Assembly (NCBI RefSeq): GCF_020536995.1
Contig: NC_068366.1
Coordinates: 72,647,036 to 72,711,035 of the forward strand
Direction: 5' to 3'
DNA: 64,000 bases
Source: Dreissena polymorpha
Taxonomy: Eukaryota; Mollusca; Bivalvia; Myida; Dreissenidae
A program made the position numbers and the translations under genes. Positions 11,901 to 23,770 of this stretch are shown in pieces (position 1 is the first letter of the stretch; each line of letters begins with the position of its first letter). The notes beneath the pieces are model-generated. The model was not told the origin of the DNA, ran no database searches, and worked only from the letters and a program-made list of their open reading frames with translations.

Positions 11901-14900
11901 ACAAAACATTGTTATTTTGAACTTCAGTGAAAATACCGGTATTTAAGAAATGACTTAAGATGTTTCTGGAATACGACCCCTGGTGATATCATGACAATCC
12001 AGGTGATATCATGACAATCCAGGTGAGAACATGACAATCCTGGTGATATCATGACAATACAGGTGAGATCATGACAATCCTTGTGATATCATGACAATCC
12101 ATGTGATATCATGACAATCCATGTATATCATGACAATCCATGTATATCATGACAATAAAGGTGAGATCATGACAATACAATTGATATCATGACAATCCAT
12201 GTATATCATAACAATACAGGTGAGATAATGACAATACAGGTGAGATCATGACAATACAGGTGATATCATGACAATACATGTGATATCATGACAATCCATG
12301 TGATATCATGACAATACAGGTGAGATCATGACAATCCATGTGATATCATGACAATCCAGGTGAGATCATGACAATCCATGTATATCATGACAATACAGGT
12401 GAGATCATGACAATACAGGTGAGCTCATGACAATCCAGGTGATATCATGATAATACATGTGATATCATGACAATCCAGGTGATATCATGAAAATCTATGT
12501 GATATCATGACAATACAGGTGATAACATGACAATCCAGGTGAGATCATGACAATACAGGTGAGATCATGACAATCCAGGTGAGATCATGACAATACAGGT
12601 GATATCATGACAATCCAGGTGAGATCATGACAACACAGGTGATATCATGACAATACAGGTGAGATCATAACTATACAGGTGAGATCATGACAATCCAGGT
12701 GAGAACATGACAATCCAGGTGATATCATGACAATACAGATGAGATCATGACAATCCAGGTGATATGATAACAATCCATGTCATATCATAACAATACAGGT
12801 GAGATCATGACAATCCAGGTGAAATCATGACAATACAGGTGAGATCATAACAATACAGGTGAGATCATGACAATCCAGGTGAGAACATGACAATCCAGGT
12901 GATATCATGACAATACAGGTGAGACCATGACAATCCAGGTGAAATCATGACAATCCATGTGATATCATGACAATACAGGTGAGATCATGAAAATACAGGT
13001 GAGCTCATGACAATCCAGGTGATATCATTAAAATCAAGGTTAGATCATGACAATACAGGTTAGCTCATGACAATCAATGCCATATCAGGACAATACATGT
13101 GAGATCATGATAATGTAGGTGAGATCGTTATAATGTAGGTGAAATCATGACAATGTGGGCGAGATCATGACAATGTGGGTGAGATCATGCCAATGTGGGT
13201 GAGATCATGACAAAGTGGGTGAGATCATTACAATGTGGGTGAGATCATGGCAATTCGGGTGCGATCATGAAAATGTTGGTGAGATCATGATAATGTGGGT
13301 GAAATCATGAAAATGAGGGTGAGATCATGACAATGTGGGTGAGTTCATGATAAAGTGGGTGAGATCATAGCAATGTGGATGAGATAATGACAATGTGGAT
13401 GAGATGATGACAATGTGGGTGAGATCATGATAATGTGGGTGAAATCATGACAGTGTGCATGAGATCATGACAATGTGGTTGAGATCATGATAATGTGGCT
13501 GATATCATGATAATGTAGGTGAGATCATGACAATGTGATTGATATCATGACAATGTGGGTGAGATCATGACAATGTGGGCAAGATCATGACCATGTGGGT
13601 GAGATCATGACAATGTGGGTGAGATCATGAAAATACCGGTGAGATCATGACAATGTGGGTGAGATCATGATAATGTTGGTACACCTACCCTGACCAGATA
13701 ACACGCCACTACAGTTGCACTCCTTGTACGGCCAGCCTTGCAGTGGACATACACTGACCCAAGATGATTGTCCTTGTGATGAACGATGAAGTCCACTGCT
13801 TTGTTTATATTGTCTTGACTTGGTGAGCCCGTGAAATCAACTGTTGGTATCTTTAATTGTGTTACATCAACTGCCTTCCATTCCTGCAAAGAAGCAGTTG
13901 TTTCAAGAAATTTGCATTACTTTCATTTGAGATAACTAATTGATTGCTTTGCATGATGTGCATCTTACCTACTTGTTAATATCATTTTGCTTTGTACATA
14001 CAAACATCTGCTGATGTACTCAAACATTAAAAATCTTTAGGAAAGATCATTACTTACAAAATAACCTACACAAACATAAAACAAGAATTTTTAATGTTGG
14101 TTTTATTTAAAAACATCATAAAGTCACAGTGATATTATAAGATGTATTTACACACTGTTGTGAAGTAATAGTACCTTTTCTGTATTACAGAAATCTTCTA
14201 ATTCCCAGTCTTCATTTAAAGTGACGACGCCTCTGACATTTTCTTCTTGAACAAACTACAGAAAATACAATAAAAATATTCAGTACAATTTTATTATCAA
14301 GAAATTTCTCTTGAAAAGAACTCTAATTTGTTTAATATTTGATACAAACATTTATATTGAGACAATACAGAAGTCAGACCTAACATTCAAATGAAGCATA
14401 TAACATCCCATGACAACTTAACTGACTGCCAAAAAATAAAAACATTTTTAACTTATTTACTTAAATACAAAAATACAGTGAATGTTGTATCACTTAATAT
14501 ATTAATTTATGAAAAGTAAACATATACAGAATGCTAGAAATACACTGAATTGTGCAACAGGACAGTATATATCCACCAGTGACCTACATGTAAGTCCGGT
14601 GTAATAAGAAAGCAGAATTTCGGAACTAATGCAAACAATGCAACAACAGATGTACCATCCAAACATTAATTTCCTTGATATCCATGTCAAATATAATTAT
14701 TGCATCATGTTTGACCAATCAAAGCCAAGTTCCATACACACTGCCATAGTGTTAACTTTTTGCATGGATGACCTAATTCAGGTGATGTCACACCAAAGGG
14801 AGAGTATTTCATTGCAAATTGGAAATTAAAATGTTGTATTTACACTAATCTGCATCTTATTGCAATTCATACAGACATTTCTAAAAGCGGACACATAAAA

Positions 14901-16616
14901 TGTTAAAATGTGCGGAATATAGATACATTTTGATGATTTAGTTGGGAGTAAGATTTAGAAGTAAAAGTAAAGAAACATGTTTTTCCTTAATATTGTTGTT
15001 TTTATCCCCACGCTTTTTGAAAAAAAGGTGGGGATATTGTGGTGATCTCCGCCGTCCGTCCGTCCGTCTGTCCGTCCGTCCGTCTGTCCGTCCGTCCTGG
15101 CCACTATCTCCTCCTACACTAAAAGCACTAGAACCTTGAAATTTACACACATGGTAGCTATGAGCATATGTGCGACGGTGCACTATTTGGAATTTTGATC
15201 TGACCCCTGGGTCAAAAGTTATAGGGGTTGGGGTGGGGCCGCGTCAGAAATTATCACTCATTTTTTTAGGTTATTTTACATTTACTTCTTTATTTCTACA
15301 CCGATTCACTTCAAATTGATACTGGACCTCACCTATGACAATACGGTCAATCTCAACCATGCATGGCCCCATTCCCAACCCTGGGGCGCCCCGCCCACAT
15401 AGGCCACACCCACCAAAAATTTCCATTTACTATAATTTTTTCATTTCTACACGGATTCACTTCAAATTGATACTGAACTTTTGTTATGACATTAGGGTCA
15501 ATCTCAACTATGCATGGCCCCAATCCCAACCCTGGGGCGCCCGCCCACATAGGCCACACCCACCAAAAAAATCCATTTACTATAAAAAAAATTTAGGTTA
15601 TTTTACATTAACTTCTTCATTTCTACACTGATTCACTTCAAATTAATACTGAACCTCTCTTATGACAAAACGGTCAAACTCAACTATGCATGGCCCCGTT
15701 GCCAACCCTGGGGCGCCACGCCCACATAGACCACACCCGCCCAAAATTGCCTTTTACTATAATTTCTTCATTAATACACTGATTCACTTCAAATTGATAC
15801 TGAACCTCTCTTATGACAATACGGTCAATCTCAACTATGCATGGCCCCATTACCAACCCTGGGGCACCCCGCCCACATAGGCCACACCCTCCCAAAATTG
15901 CCTTTTACTATAACTTCTTTATTTTTACACCCATTCACTTCTAATTGATACTGAACTTCTCTTATGACAATACAGTCAATCTCAACTATGCATGGCCCCA
16001 TGATCAACCCTGGGGCGCCCTTGGGTCAAACATGCGGCGTGGGGATACGCGTCGGCCTCTGCCGCGCCATTTCTAGTTGTATTTAATTTCAAGTGTTGCA
16101 ATCATAGTAAAACAAAATACTTGAAGCTCATGCTTGCAATATGTCATATAGATTTTTGTTTGTAATATAAACAAATATCACCGTAATTAGGTCCACACCA
16201 GATTTTGATCATTGTATAATTATGGATACAGCTTAAGCAGAATGGCCTTGAATATGTCCCCATCCATTTTGTCCCAATTTCAATTGTCAATCCTATCATA
16301 AATACAGATGCACTCTACATGTTTTTATGAACTAATGGTGATCCTTTCAGAAATAGTAATCTCATTGATGTAAATTACATGTGATTGATCTAAATAAAAA
16401 CGACTTATATGTAATCCGTTATGATGTTTTCTTAACTTCGACAATAGTGATAAGTAAGAAAAAATAAGCTACCCATTTAGTCATTCCTCTAAAAGGCAAG
16501 GCTCCCAACAAAACCGTCTCATCAATACGATCATACCACTTTCTGGAAGATATCTTTGTCATAACAACATTGTAGAACAATGTTGGATAAAATGCCACCT
16601 TATTAAATAAGCTCAT
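8961..16616 (-). CDS. PTPMT1: Phosphatidylglycerophosphatase / protein-tyrosine phosphatase mitochondrial 1
   Basis: Four exons on the minus strand: 16616-16473, 14255-14175, 13883-13689 and 9137-8961. All junctions are phase 0 with GT/AG. They give 198 residues; human PTPMT1 has 201. The start [15 protein letters not shown] and [15 protein letters not shown] align with the vertebrate N-terminus, and [14 protein letters not shown] follows in exon 2. Exon 3 holds the signature [10 protein letters not shown] (Cys123, Arg129) and the acid-loop region TVDFTG. Exon 4 encodes [19 protein letters not shown] and then a Ser/Asn tail from a GTT/GCT microsatellite. In other animals the enzyme dephosphorylates phosphatidylglycerophosphate in the mitochondrial matrix for cardiolipin synthesis. 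An upstream in-frame stop (16655) excludes a longer start than 16616. Intron 1 holds a Helitron and intron 3 a 4.1-kb satellite. The product appears intact. Confidence 0.93.
9361..9400. repeat. (TTA)n and (GAG)n microsatellites
   Basis: About eight TTA/TAT triplets run directly into a short GAG-rich run. They sit in PTPMT1 intron 3, just before the large satellite. Confidence 0.8.
11171..11433. mobile_element. MITE inside the 20-bp satellite, copy 1
   Basis: A 263-bp element with ends AGGGGTGGTATTCCAGAAAC and GTTTCTGGAATACGACCCCT, which are inverted repeats with one or two mismatches. It interrupts the satellite; flanking units read 'atcatgac' on both sides. It has no coding capacity. It is nearly identical to the copy at 11713. 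Confidence 0.8.
11713..11981. mobile_element. MITE inside the 20-bp satellite, copy 2
   Basis: A second copy of the 11171 element, 542 bp away, with the same flanking order of satellite variants. It probably arose by duplication of the array segment rather than a second insertion. It has a small extra 'accggt'-containing segment near its right end. Confidence 0.8.
13890..14174. other. PTPMT1 intron 2, nothing further seen
   Basis: A 291-bp AT-rich intron (14174-13884) with a GTACTA donor and TTTGCAG acceptor on the minus strand. No repeat or RNA gene recognised. Confidence 0.6.
15005..16076 (+). mobile_element. Non-autonomous Helitron, pearl type (PTPMT1 intron 1)
   Basis: Starts TCCCCACG after an A and ends CTAG before a T, the Helitron A/T insertion pattern. 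Ten bases before the end lies a hairpin, GCGTCGGC-CTCT-GCCGCGC, the standard Helitron 3' signal. The 5' end forms its own hairpin (ccccac...gtgggg). Inside are a CCGT tetranucleotide microsatellite (about 15050-15096), a unique part, and four to five tandem core units of about 150-175 bp sharing 'caactatgcatggcccc' and 'ccctggggcgcc'. Microsatellite plus core repeats is the layout I recall for oyster pearl elements. It has no transposase and depends on another element. Confidence 0.85.
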
Positions 16617-17442
16617 GTTGATCCAATCTTGTAAGACACTAGGACTCAAACATCATTCCTTGTCATCTGAAATTTAGATAGATTAAACATTACATGTATA
16701 ATTTATGATATTCGAAATAACACTGCAACATAACATTTCCAAAGATTTTAATTATTTGTTTCTAATGAACAGAAATGCGAACATATGAAAATACTTATTG
16801 ATCCGTAAAATCAATTGTTGAAACCTCATAAAAGTTAAGTTTTTAATAACAGCTGGTCATAAGACTTCACGTTGCCGGTGTCATATCCGAATTGGAATAT
16901 CCGCAACATATACAACCAATTAAGATTTTCCCAGGCAATGAAGCTTTTAATTGTGAGTTCTCATACCAATTATTAAGTTCGACTTTAAGAATGACAATAA
17001 ACTTATACAAATCCAACAAAAATATTTAAATCAAAATACTAAAGAATTATTTAAATTGTTTTTACTTTTATTAAATAAGAATTATAACGTTATGTCAAAG
17101 GGAAGTAACTTTATATTGTTGAAGGTTGGAAACCACCAATACAAAAAAGAACACATATTCTTTACACTCTCTGTTGTGCAAAGCGTGAAAAGATTGTAGG
17201 TTGATAAATATGATGATTTTTAATTAACAGAGCTAATTTCTTTTATTGACGATTTTGCAAGCATTTACATATCTATGCATAATATATAATTAAAAATTCG
17301 TATGTAAAGGTACTCTGAGCTGGTAGTCGGGTGCATTGTTTTTGGGTTGCCTTGCTGGCATCTAATTTTTACTATGCGGCACATGGCATGTTACTGACCT
17401 GAATAACATGATACACGGTATTATTTTTATTATGGACTCGTC

Positions 17443-18310
17443 ATGTTGATACACGGTATTAGTTTTATTATGGACTCGTCATGTTGATACACGGTATTAG
17501 TTTTATTATGGACTCGCCATGTTGATACACGGTATTAGTTTTATTATGGACTCGTCTTGTATTCATGTTGAAACACGGTTAGTTTTATTATGGACTTGTC
17601 TTGTATTCAGGTTGATACACGGTATTAGTTTTATTATAGACTCGTCATGTATTCATGTTGATACCGGTATTAGTTTTATTATGGACTCGTCATGTATTCA
17701 TGTTGATACACGGTATTAGTTTTATTATACTTGTCTTCTATTCATGTTGATACACGGTATTAGTTTTATTATGGACTCGTCATGTATTCATGTTGATACA
17801 CGGTTAGTTTTATTATGGACTTGTCTTGTATTCAGGTTGGTACACGGTATTAGTTTTATTATGGACTCGTCATGTTGATACACGGTATTAGTTTTATTAT
17901 GGACTCGTCATGTATTCATGTTGATACACGGTTAGTGGACTTGTCTTGTATTCAGGTTGATACACGGTATTAGTTTTATTATGGACTCGTCATGTTGATA
18001 CACGGTATTAGTTTTATTTTGGACTCGTCATGTATTCATGTTGATACACGGTTAGTTTTATTATGGACTTGTCTTGTATTTAGGTTGATACACGGTATTA
18101 GTTTTATTATGGACTCGTCATGTATTCATGTTGATACCGGTATTAGTTTTATTATGGACTCGTCATGTATTCATGTTGATACATGGTTAGTTTTATTATG
18201 GACTTATCTTGTATTCAGGTTGATACACGGTATTAGTTTTATTATGGACTTGTCTTGTATTCATGTTGATACACGGTATTAGTTTTATTATGGACTCGTC
18301 ATGTAATCAT
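17443..18310. repeat. 38/46-bp minisatellite
   Basis: About 20 units built on 'tgatacacggtattagtttt' plus 'attatggactcgtc'. Two lengths alternate: 38 bp, and 46 bp when 'atgtattc' is included. A sub-variant lacks the 'tatt' after 'cacggt'. Short open frames across it are by-products of the repeat. Confidence 0.92.
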
Positions 18311-20159
18311 GTGGCAATAAGAAGCCGTGTTACAAATATTAAAAAATCCTTGCTGTCCGCAGTTTATTATAGAAAAAAAATAACAGAAAGTCTGCAAATG
18401 AGGTCACATGTGCGTCCAATTAGTTTGCTCAATTAGTCATTAATGGTGTAGAACAAAAGCAAGGGTGAGAACTAATTGAAAATTAGATGAAACTTGAGAA
18501 TAAACAGCGGTCGGGTCACCATACATATCTCGGATCATATGTCATAATGAATGAAATCATTAAAGACACTTGTATGAAATTAATATTCGAGGATTTCACT
18601 TAACAAAAATGTATATTTAAACAGATTGAAATAATTTCAAATCTCAAAGCGTTTACACTCACAAACTAAATATTTGTGTTACTGAAAATTAACACAATTT
18701 TTAAGTTCTGTATTTAATAATGGTATTGATTGATGATTTGTGTGTTTAAAACGCAAAGCACTTAAATCAACGTCATCATTATATATTTGACACAACAATT
18801 CATGAAAGCTATATATTAAAGATATTTTGAACCCGCGACCTATACAAATTTGTTTGTATAGGCCCTGGTTGAATGCAAGTATGTTTATTAAGAGAAGTTA
18901 AACAAAGTTTTAACCTTCGTTGTAAACCTTCGTTTAATTTTGCACCGAAAAATGCTTCGTTCCACTGATCGGAGTCAATGTTCTCTATTACAATTTTATA
19001 GCAAAATTCACGAGATACAATCCGATATTTAAGAGAACTTAACTAAAGAACGGGAACTAATGTAAGCTCATTAAATGAAACGGCAGAATTACAAATTGAA
19101 GTACCGTGCCAGAGCAGACACGGTATGTTATTGACAACCTATTTATTTTAATGAAGATCTTGTCTACGTATTCTTTATTAATCGATCCTAAAAATGACCT
19201 TAATTGAAAGAATTTCATATATGAATACGAGCTATGATATGATACCGACGGTTTACAAATGGTTATAACACGGTGTATTATTAATATTTTTGCTTAATTC
19301 ATTGACATGAAGTGCTAACTTAAGATTCTGCCGATTAAAAGTGTCGAGGCGAGATGGGCTAAATATGATATTGTTTGCAATATACCCACCACGAAAACAA
19401 CCGAGTATTGAGCATTTGTTATGGACAAAACAGAATTGCAAGGTGACAATGTAATGGTATATCTCCATATTTAAACTTAATGTATTGGTGTACATAGTCA
19501 TCACTCTTATATTCTTAAGTGATTACGAATTGGGAATACTATACGATCATCAAAACGAGTGTTTAAATTTACACCGGATCTGTTTATACGTTACAATTAG
19601 GTAAGAAAATTATGCATGTGATTAAACATATAGATAAATTTTAGGTGGATTGAATGCCTCATGATTTCGTGTTAAAAAATAATGATTTATCTTTATTCTT
19701 CTTTCCATTGTCAATATTGCTGATAGAAATTGTCTGAATTTTTTTTGGTTTGTAATTCATTTATTTGTTTCTTGAATCGAGTACAACATAAATAGACATG
19801 TGTGCATATAAGGTTCTATAGATTCAAACGGCATTGTACCATGACATATTAAAATATGTATAACAATATTTGTATTGCAGCTGAGTTTATTTTATATTTC
19901 ACACTGAATACTTCCCTTTGCATTTACATTCTTTCCAACAAGTCACCTCATCTGTCCGGCACGGTGAGCATCTGATTTCTGAGAGAACGATCGCTTTATA
20001 TTCGAATTATTAGCCAGACGGTTTTGCTAGCCCTGTGTAATCCATGATTTTTATATTTAAACGTACAATCGCTTCAATTCAAACCACAGATGAGGTCTGT
20101 CAACCTGTTTCAACGGTGATCACGTGCTAGTTGCGTGCACACGCTCCGCACGTGGCGGA
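18311..20159. other. Intergenic, no gene recognised
   Basis: AT-rich unique sequence. I found no exon with splice signals, RNA gene or repeat structure. It may hold the promoter of the gene whose first visible coding exon starts at 20160. Confidence 0.5.
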
Positions 20160-20273
20160 ATGTTGCTGGAGGTGAACCTCGCCGCGCGCATGGAGAGTGC
20201 CACCATCGAGCAAATCCACCGCGTTAAACAGCTTCAGATAAACAGCGTCGACAGGCTTCCGGTCATCAGGAAG
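20160..20273 (+). CDS. Isolated coding exon, probably 5' exon of the gene at 24.7-28.0 kb
   Basis: An ATG at 20160 opens 38 codons (MLLEVNLAARMESATIEQI through VDRLPVIRK) that end on a strong donor AAG|GTGAGT at 20274. The frame stays open upstream to about 20094, so the start could be earlier. GC content and codon use are coding-like and clearly differ from the AT-rich flanks. The intron is phase 0. It does not join in frame to the exon at 25.8 kb directly, but it can join through the small exon near 24.7 kb if that begins after an AG at a codon boundary (for example TAC CAG near 24714). No family recognised. Membership in the downstream gene is inference from strand, order and phase. Confidence 0.6.
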
Positions 20274-20384
20274 GTGAGTTTTCTGATAAGTAGTGTGTGC
20301 CTTCACTACCAGACCCATACCCTATTGCCACAGAAATCCGCTCCATATATCTATACTCCTACAAGAATTTTCACCATACTTAAA

Positions 20385-20870
20385 GGGGCCTTTTCACGTT
20401 TTGGTAAATTGACAAAATAAAAAAAAATGTTTAAGATTCGCAAATTTTCGTTGTAGTTATGATATTTGCGAGGAAACAGTTGTAATACTGAACATTTAAT
20501 ATTCTCTCAAATATCCATAATATGCATCTTTTGATGATTTAAAAACCTGAAAATTATAAAGCGTTGCAACGCAAAACAATTGAAAAATTTGGAGAGTTCT
20601 GTTGTTGTCGTTATGTTTTTTGATACTACAAGGATTGCTTCAATATAGTATAAAATACATCCCTTATTGTACGAGCACTGATGGCCATGTGGTCTAAGCA
20701 ATAGACTTTTACTCTAGAGGTTAGTGGTTCGAGCACAGTCGAGTTTTTTTTCTTTCTTTAATTTTATTCTTGTTTTTTACTGGAACTTTTAATATGCAAT
20801 GTTTACATTTATCAATATAAAGCATTTAATGACAAACTTTAATACATTACAAATTCTGTGAAAAGGCCCA
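20385..20870. mobile_element. TIR element carrying a tRNA-like segment
   Basis: A 486-bp element with inverted ends GGGGCCTTTTCACG and CTGTGAAAAGGCCC, lying next to TTTAAA on both sides. Near its middle, 20680-20740, is a tRNA-like stretch: 'gatggccatgtggtctaagc' followed by 'gaggttagtggttcgagcac', which resembles a polymerase III A box and B box (GGTTCGA). The rest is AT-rich and non-coding. It lies just downstream of the exon at 20160. It could be a MITE that captured a tRNA or SINE body. Confidence 0.65.
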
Positions 20871-21337
20871 TTTAAAAAAGTGAATATTTCATATCAAATT
20901 CTAAATTTTACAGTGGCGTGTAGGCGATATCTTTAATATGTTTTCACAACTCTGTACGTGTGCACGTGTAAGTATTTTCGTTCGTAACTACAATTCCTCA
21001 CTTGCGCACGTGTAAGTCTTACCAACTAACGGCCGGTATAGCATTCATACAAATTCAAAAACTGCGATGAAAAACGTAGATATGCTCTTACCACGACTTA
21101 TTAGGTCGATCCAACGATTTTCTACGTGATTAAGTCGTTTATACCAGTAAGCAATGTTGTGAATACTTCTTAGTAGTTCTCTCGACTATTTAATATCCTA
21201 CGACTTACTTAGTCGATTCCACACAAAAGATAAATTCGAGTCATTAGATATTCATCGAGGAATTTAATTGAAAAAAAGTTACATAAAATGCGATAGTCTC
21301 CAATGTCGATAATATTTTACTGATTTTTGTTTAATTT

Positions 21338-23005
21338 CCCATTTTAGCATAACTTAGCACAATGTGTTCATGGTGAGCTGTTGTGACCGCCTTTTGTCCA
21401 TCGTCCGTCGTACGGCGTCAACTTTTGCCTTGTTAACACTCTAGAGGCTACATTTATTGTCCGATCTTCGTGAAATTTGGTCAGAAGATTTTTGCCAGTG
21501 ATATATTGGTCGAGTTCGAAAATGGTTCATGTTGAATGAAAAACATGGCCGTCAGGGGGCGGGACATTTTTCCTTATATGGCTATAGTCAACCTTGTTAA
21601 CACTATAGAGGCCACATTTAATTTCCCATTTTAGCATAACTTAGCACAATGTGCTCATGGTGAGCTGTTGTGACCGCCTTTTGTCCATCGTCCGTCGTAC
21701 GGCGTCAACTTTTGCCTTGTTAACACTCTAGGGGCTACATTGTCCGATCTTCGTGAAATTTGGTCAGAAGATTTTTGCCAGTGATATATTGGACGAGTTC
21801 GAAAATGGTTCATGTTGAATGAAAAACATGGCCGTCAGGGGGCGGGACATTTTTCCTTATATGGCTATAGTCAACCTTGTTAACACTATAGAGGCCACAT
21901 TTATTGTCCGATCTTCATGAAATGTGGTCAGAAGATTTTTCCCAATGATATATTGGACGACTTCGAAAATAGTTCGGGTTGTTTGGAAAACTTGGACGCC
22001 GAAAGGCGGGTCATTTTTCATTTTATGGTTATAGTAAAGACTTGTCAATACTCACATGTATTGTCTAATCTTTATGAAACTTAGTTAAAGCATATGTTGT
22101 AATGATATCTTGGACAAGTTTGAAATGGTTCTGGTCTGTTGAAAAACATGTTCCCCGGAGGGCCATTCCTTTTTTCCATATATGGCTTTAGTAAAATCTT
22201 GTTAACACTTTAAAGGCCTCATTTATTGTCTGATCATCATGAATCTTGGTCAGAAGATTTGCCCCAATGATATCTTGGACGAGTTCGATAATGTTTCCAG
22301 TTGCTTTGAAAACATAGCCGCCAGGGGGCGGGGATTTTTTTCTTAAATTGCTATATATGGCTATATTAAAACCTTGTTTACACTATAGAGGCCACATGTA
22401 TTGTTGGATCTTCACGAAACTTGGTCAGAAGATTTGTCCCGAGGATAGCTTGGACGATTTTGAAAATGGTTCCAGTTGGTTGAAAAATATGACCGCAATT
22501 TCCCTTATATGGCTTTAGTAAAAGCTTGCTAACATTCTAGAGGCCACATTTATTGTCCGATCATAATGAAACTTGGTTCGAAGATTTGTCAAAATGATAT
22601 ATTGGACAAGTTCCAAAATGCTAACGGTCTGTTGAAAAACATGATCGCCAGGCGGCGGGTAATTTATCTTTTTTTGCTATATATGGCGATGGTAAAACCT
22701 TGTTAACACTCTAGAGGCCACATTTATTGTCCCCGATCTTCAAGAAACTTGGTAAGAAGATGTCTCCCAATGCTATCTTGGATGTGTTGGAAAATGTTTC
22801 CGGTCTGTTGAAAAACATGGCTGTCATGGGGCAGGGAAGTTATCCTGATATGGGTATAGTAAAACCTTGTTAACAATCTAGAAGTCACATTTTTATAGTT
22901 CATTTTTTAACTTGTTCATGACATTTGTTCTAATAACATCTTGGGCTGTCCGTTTATTTGTATCTCAGGTGAGCGATTTTGGGGACTTTCAGGCCCTCTT
23001 GTTTT
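21338..23005. repeat. Tandem dispersed repeat, ~160-bp units with a recent 280-bp duplication
   Basis: At least eight units share 'ccttgttaacactctagagg', 'attgtccgatcttc' and 'ttggtcagaagatt'. The block 21338-21617 is repeated almost exactly at 21618-21903. The array ends in 'caggtgagcgattttgggg' and 'caggccctcttgtttta', a terminus typical of abundant mollusc repeats. No protein-coding potential. Superfamily not assigned. Confidence 0.8.
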
Positions 23006-23514
23006 AATTATATTTACTGACTATGACGTAAAGCGCGTCCAGTGATGTCAATGATCGTCAGTCTTGAAGTATTGACATTAAAAGTTGTAGATGCTAACGT
23101 AAAGCCTTTCCCATGCGCAAGTTAACACTTATAGGTCATTTATAAGCCACAATGTTCTTATTCCAATCCTTATGTTGCTTGTTGTAAGACCTTCAGTATC
23201 AAAGTAAACATCTTGCATGAAGGCACCGCATAACATTACCATTTCTCATAAAGCCTTCTTAGCTGAATTTATTAAAGAAATGAAAAGGTATGCCACATAA
23301 TATTTAAGAAAGAAATTCGGCTACACTGTAGTTGAGTGTAAACCGCCTCCGCACAAGTTTCTGTTTCACAAGAATTAACGATAATTTCTTATGAAACACC
23401 CATTCTTTCTCTTCTAAAAGAGAACAGAGTTACATAACGGGTGCCTTTTTCTGAAATGTCTTTCTTCATATCGAGAAATCGTGTACCTTATACTTGCACA
23501 CTTTTTGAAATATA

Positions 23515-23770
23515 CGTGCACACGCGAACACTTAAGAACGTGCGCACATAAATACACGTATGTGCGCACGCGAACACTTAAGAACGTGCGCACATAAATA
23601 CACGTATGTGCGCACGCGAATACTTAAGAACGTGCGCACATAAATACACGTATGTGCGCACGCGAATACTTAAGAACGTGCGCACATAATACATGTACGT
23701 GCGCACGCGAATACGCGAATACTTAAGAACGTGCGCACAAACATGTAAATACATGTACGTTCGCACGCGA
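23515..23770. repeat. 46-bp CpG-rich minisatellite
   Basis: Five to six units combining 'cacgcgaatacttaagaacg' with 'tgcgcacataaatacacgta'. The unit is rich in alternating purine-pyrimidine steps (gtgcgcac, acgtatgtgcgcacgcg) in otherwise AT-rich DNA. No gene involved. Confidence 0.9.

Larger units (their letters stand above)
9565..13677. repeat. 20-bp satellite filling PTPMT1 intron 3
   Basis: Consensus unit GACAATCCAKGTGATATCAT, about 175-180 copies once two embedded MITEs are removed. Variants are regional: 'ccatgtgatatc' dominates 9.8-11 kb, 'caggtgagatc' 11.4-13.05 kb, and 'tgtgggtgagatc' 13.1-13.67 kb. The array ends within about 12 bases of the exon 3 donor (GTAGGT starting at 13688 on the minus strand). 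It has no coding meaning; open frames across it are artefacts of the 20-bp period. Confidence 0.95.

Noticed and set aside
9565-13677. Possible CRISPR-like or regulatory array
   Set aside because: Units are contiguous 20-mers without spacers, in a eukaryotic intron; it is a simple satellite.
15335-15880. Proline-rich frames with repeated [12 protein letters not shown] motifs
   Set aside because: They run across the core repeats of a non-autonomous Helitron; the periodicity comes from the ~160-bp repeat.
20124-20159. Earlier GTG start giving 12 extra codons before the ATG at 20160
   Set aside because: A GTG start is unlikely in an animal nuclear gene; the upstream stretch is open but may be 5' UTR or part of a longer exon.
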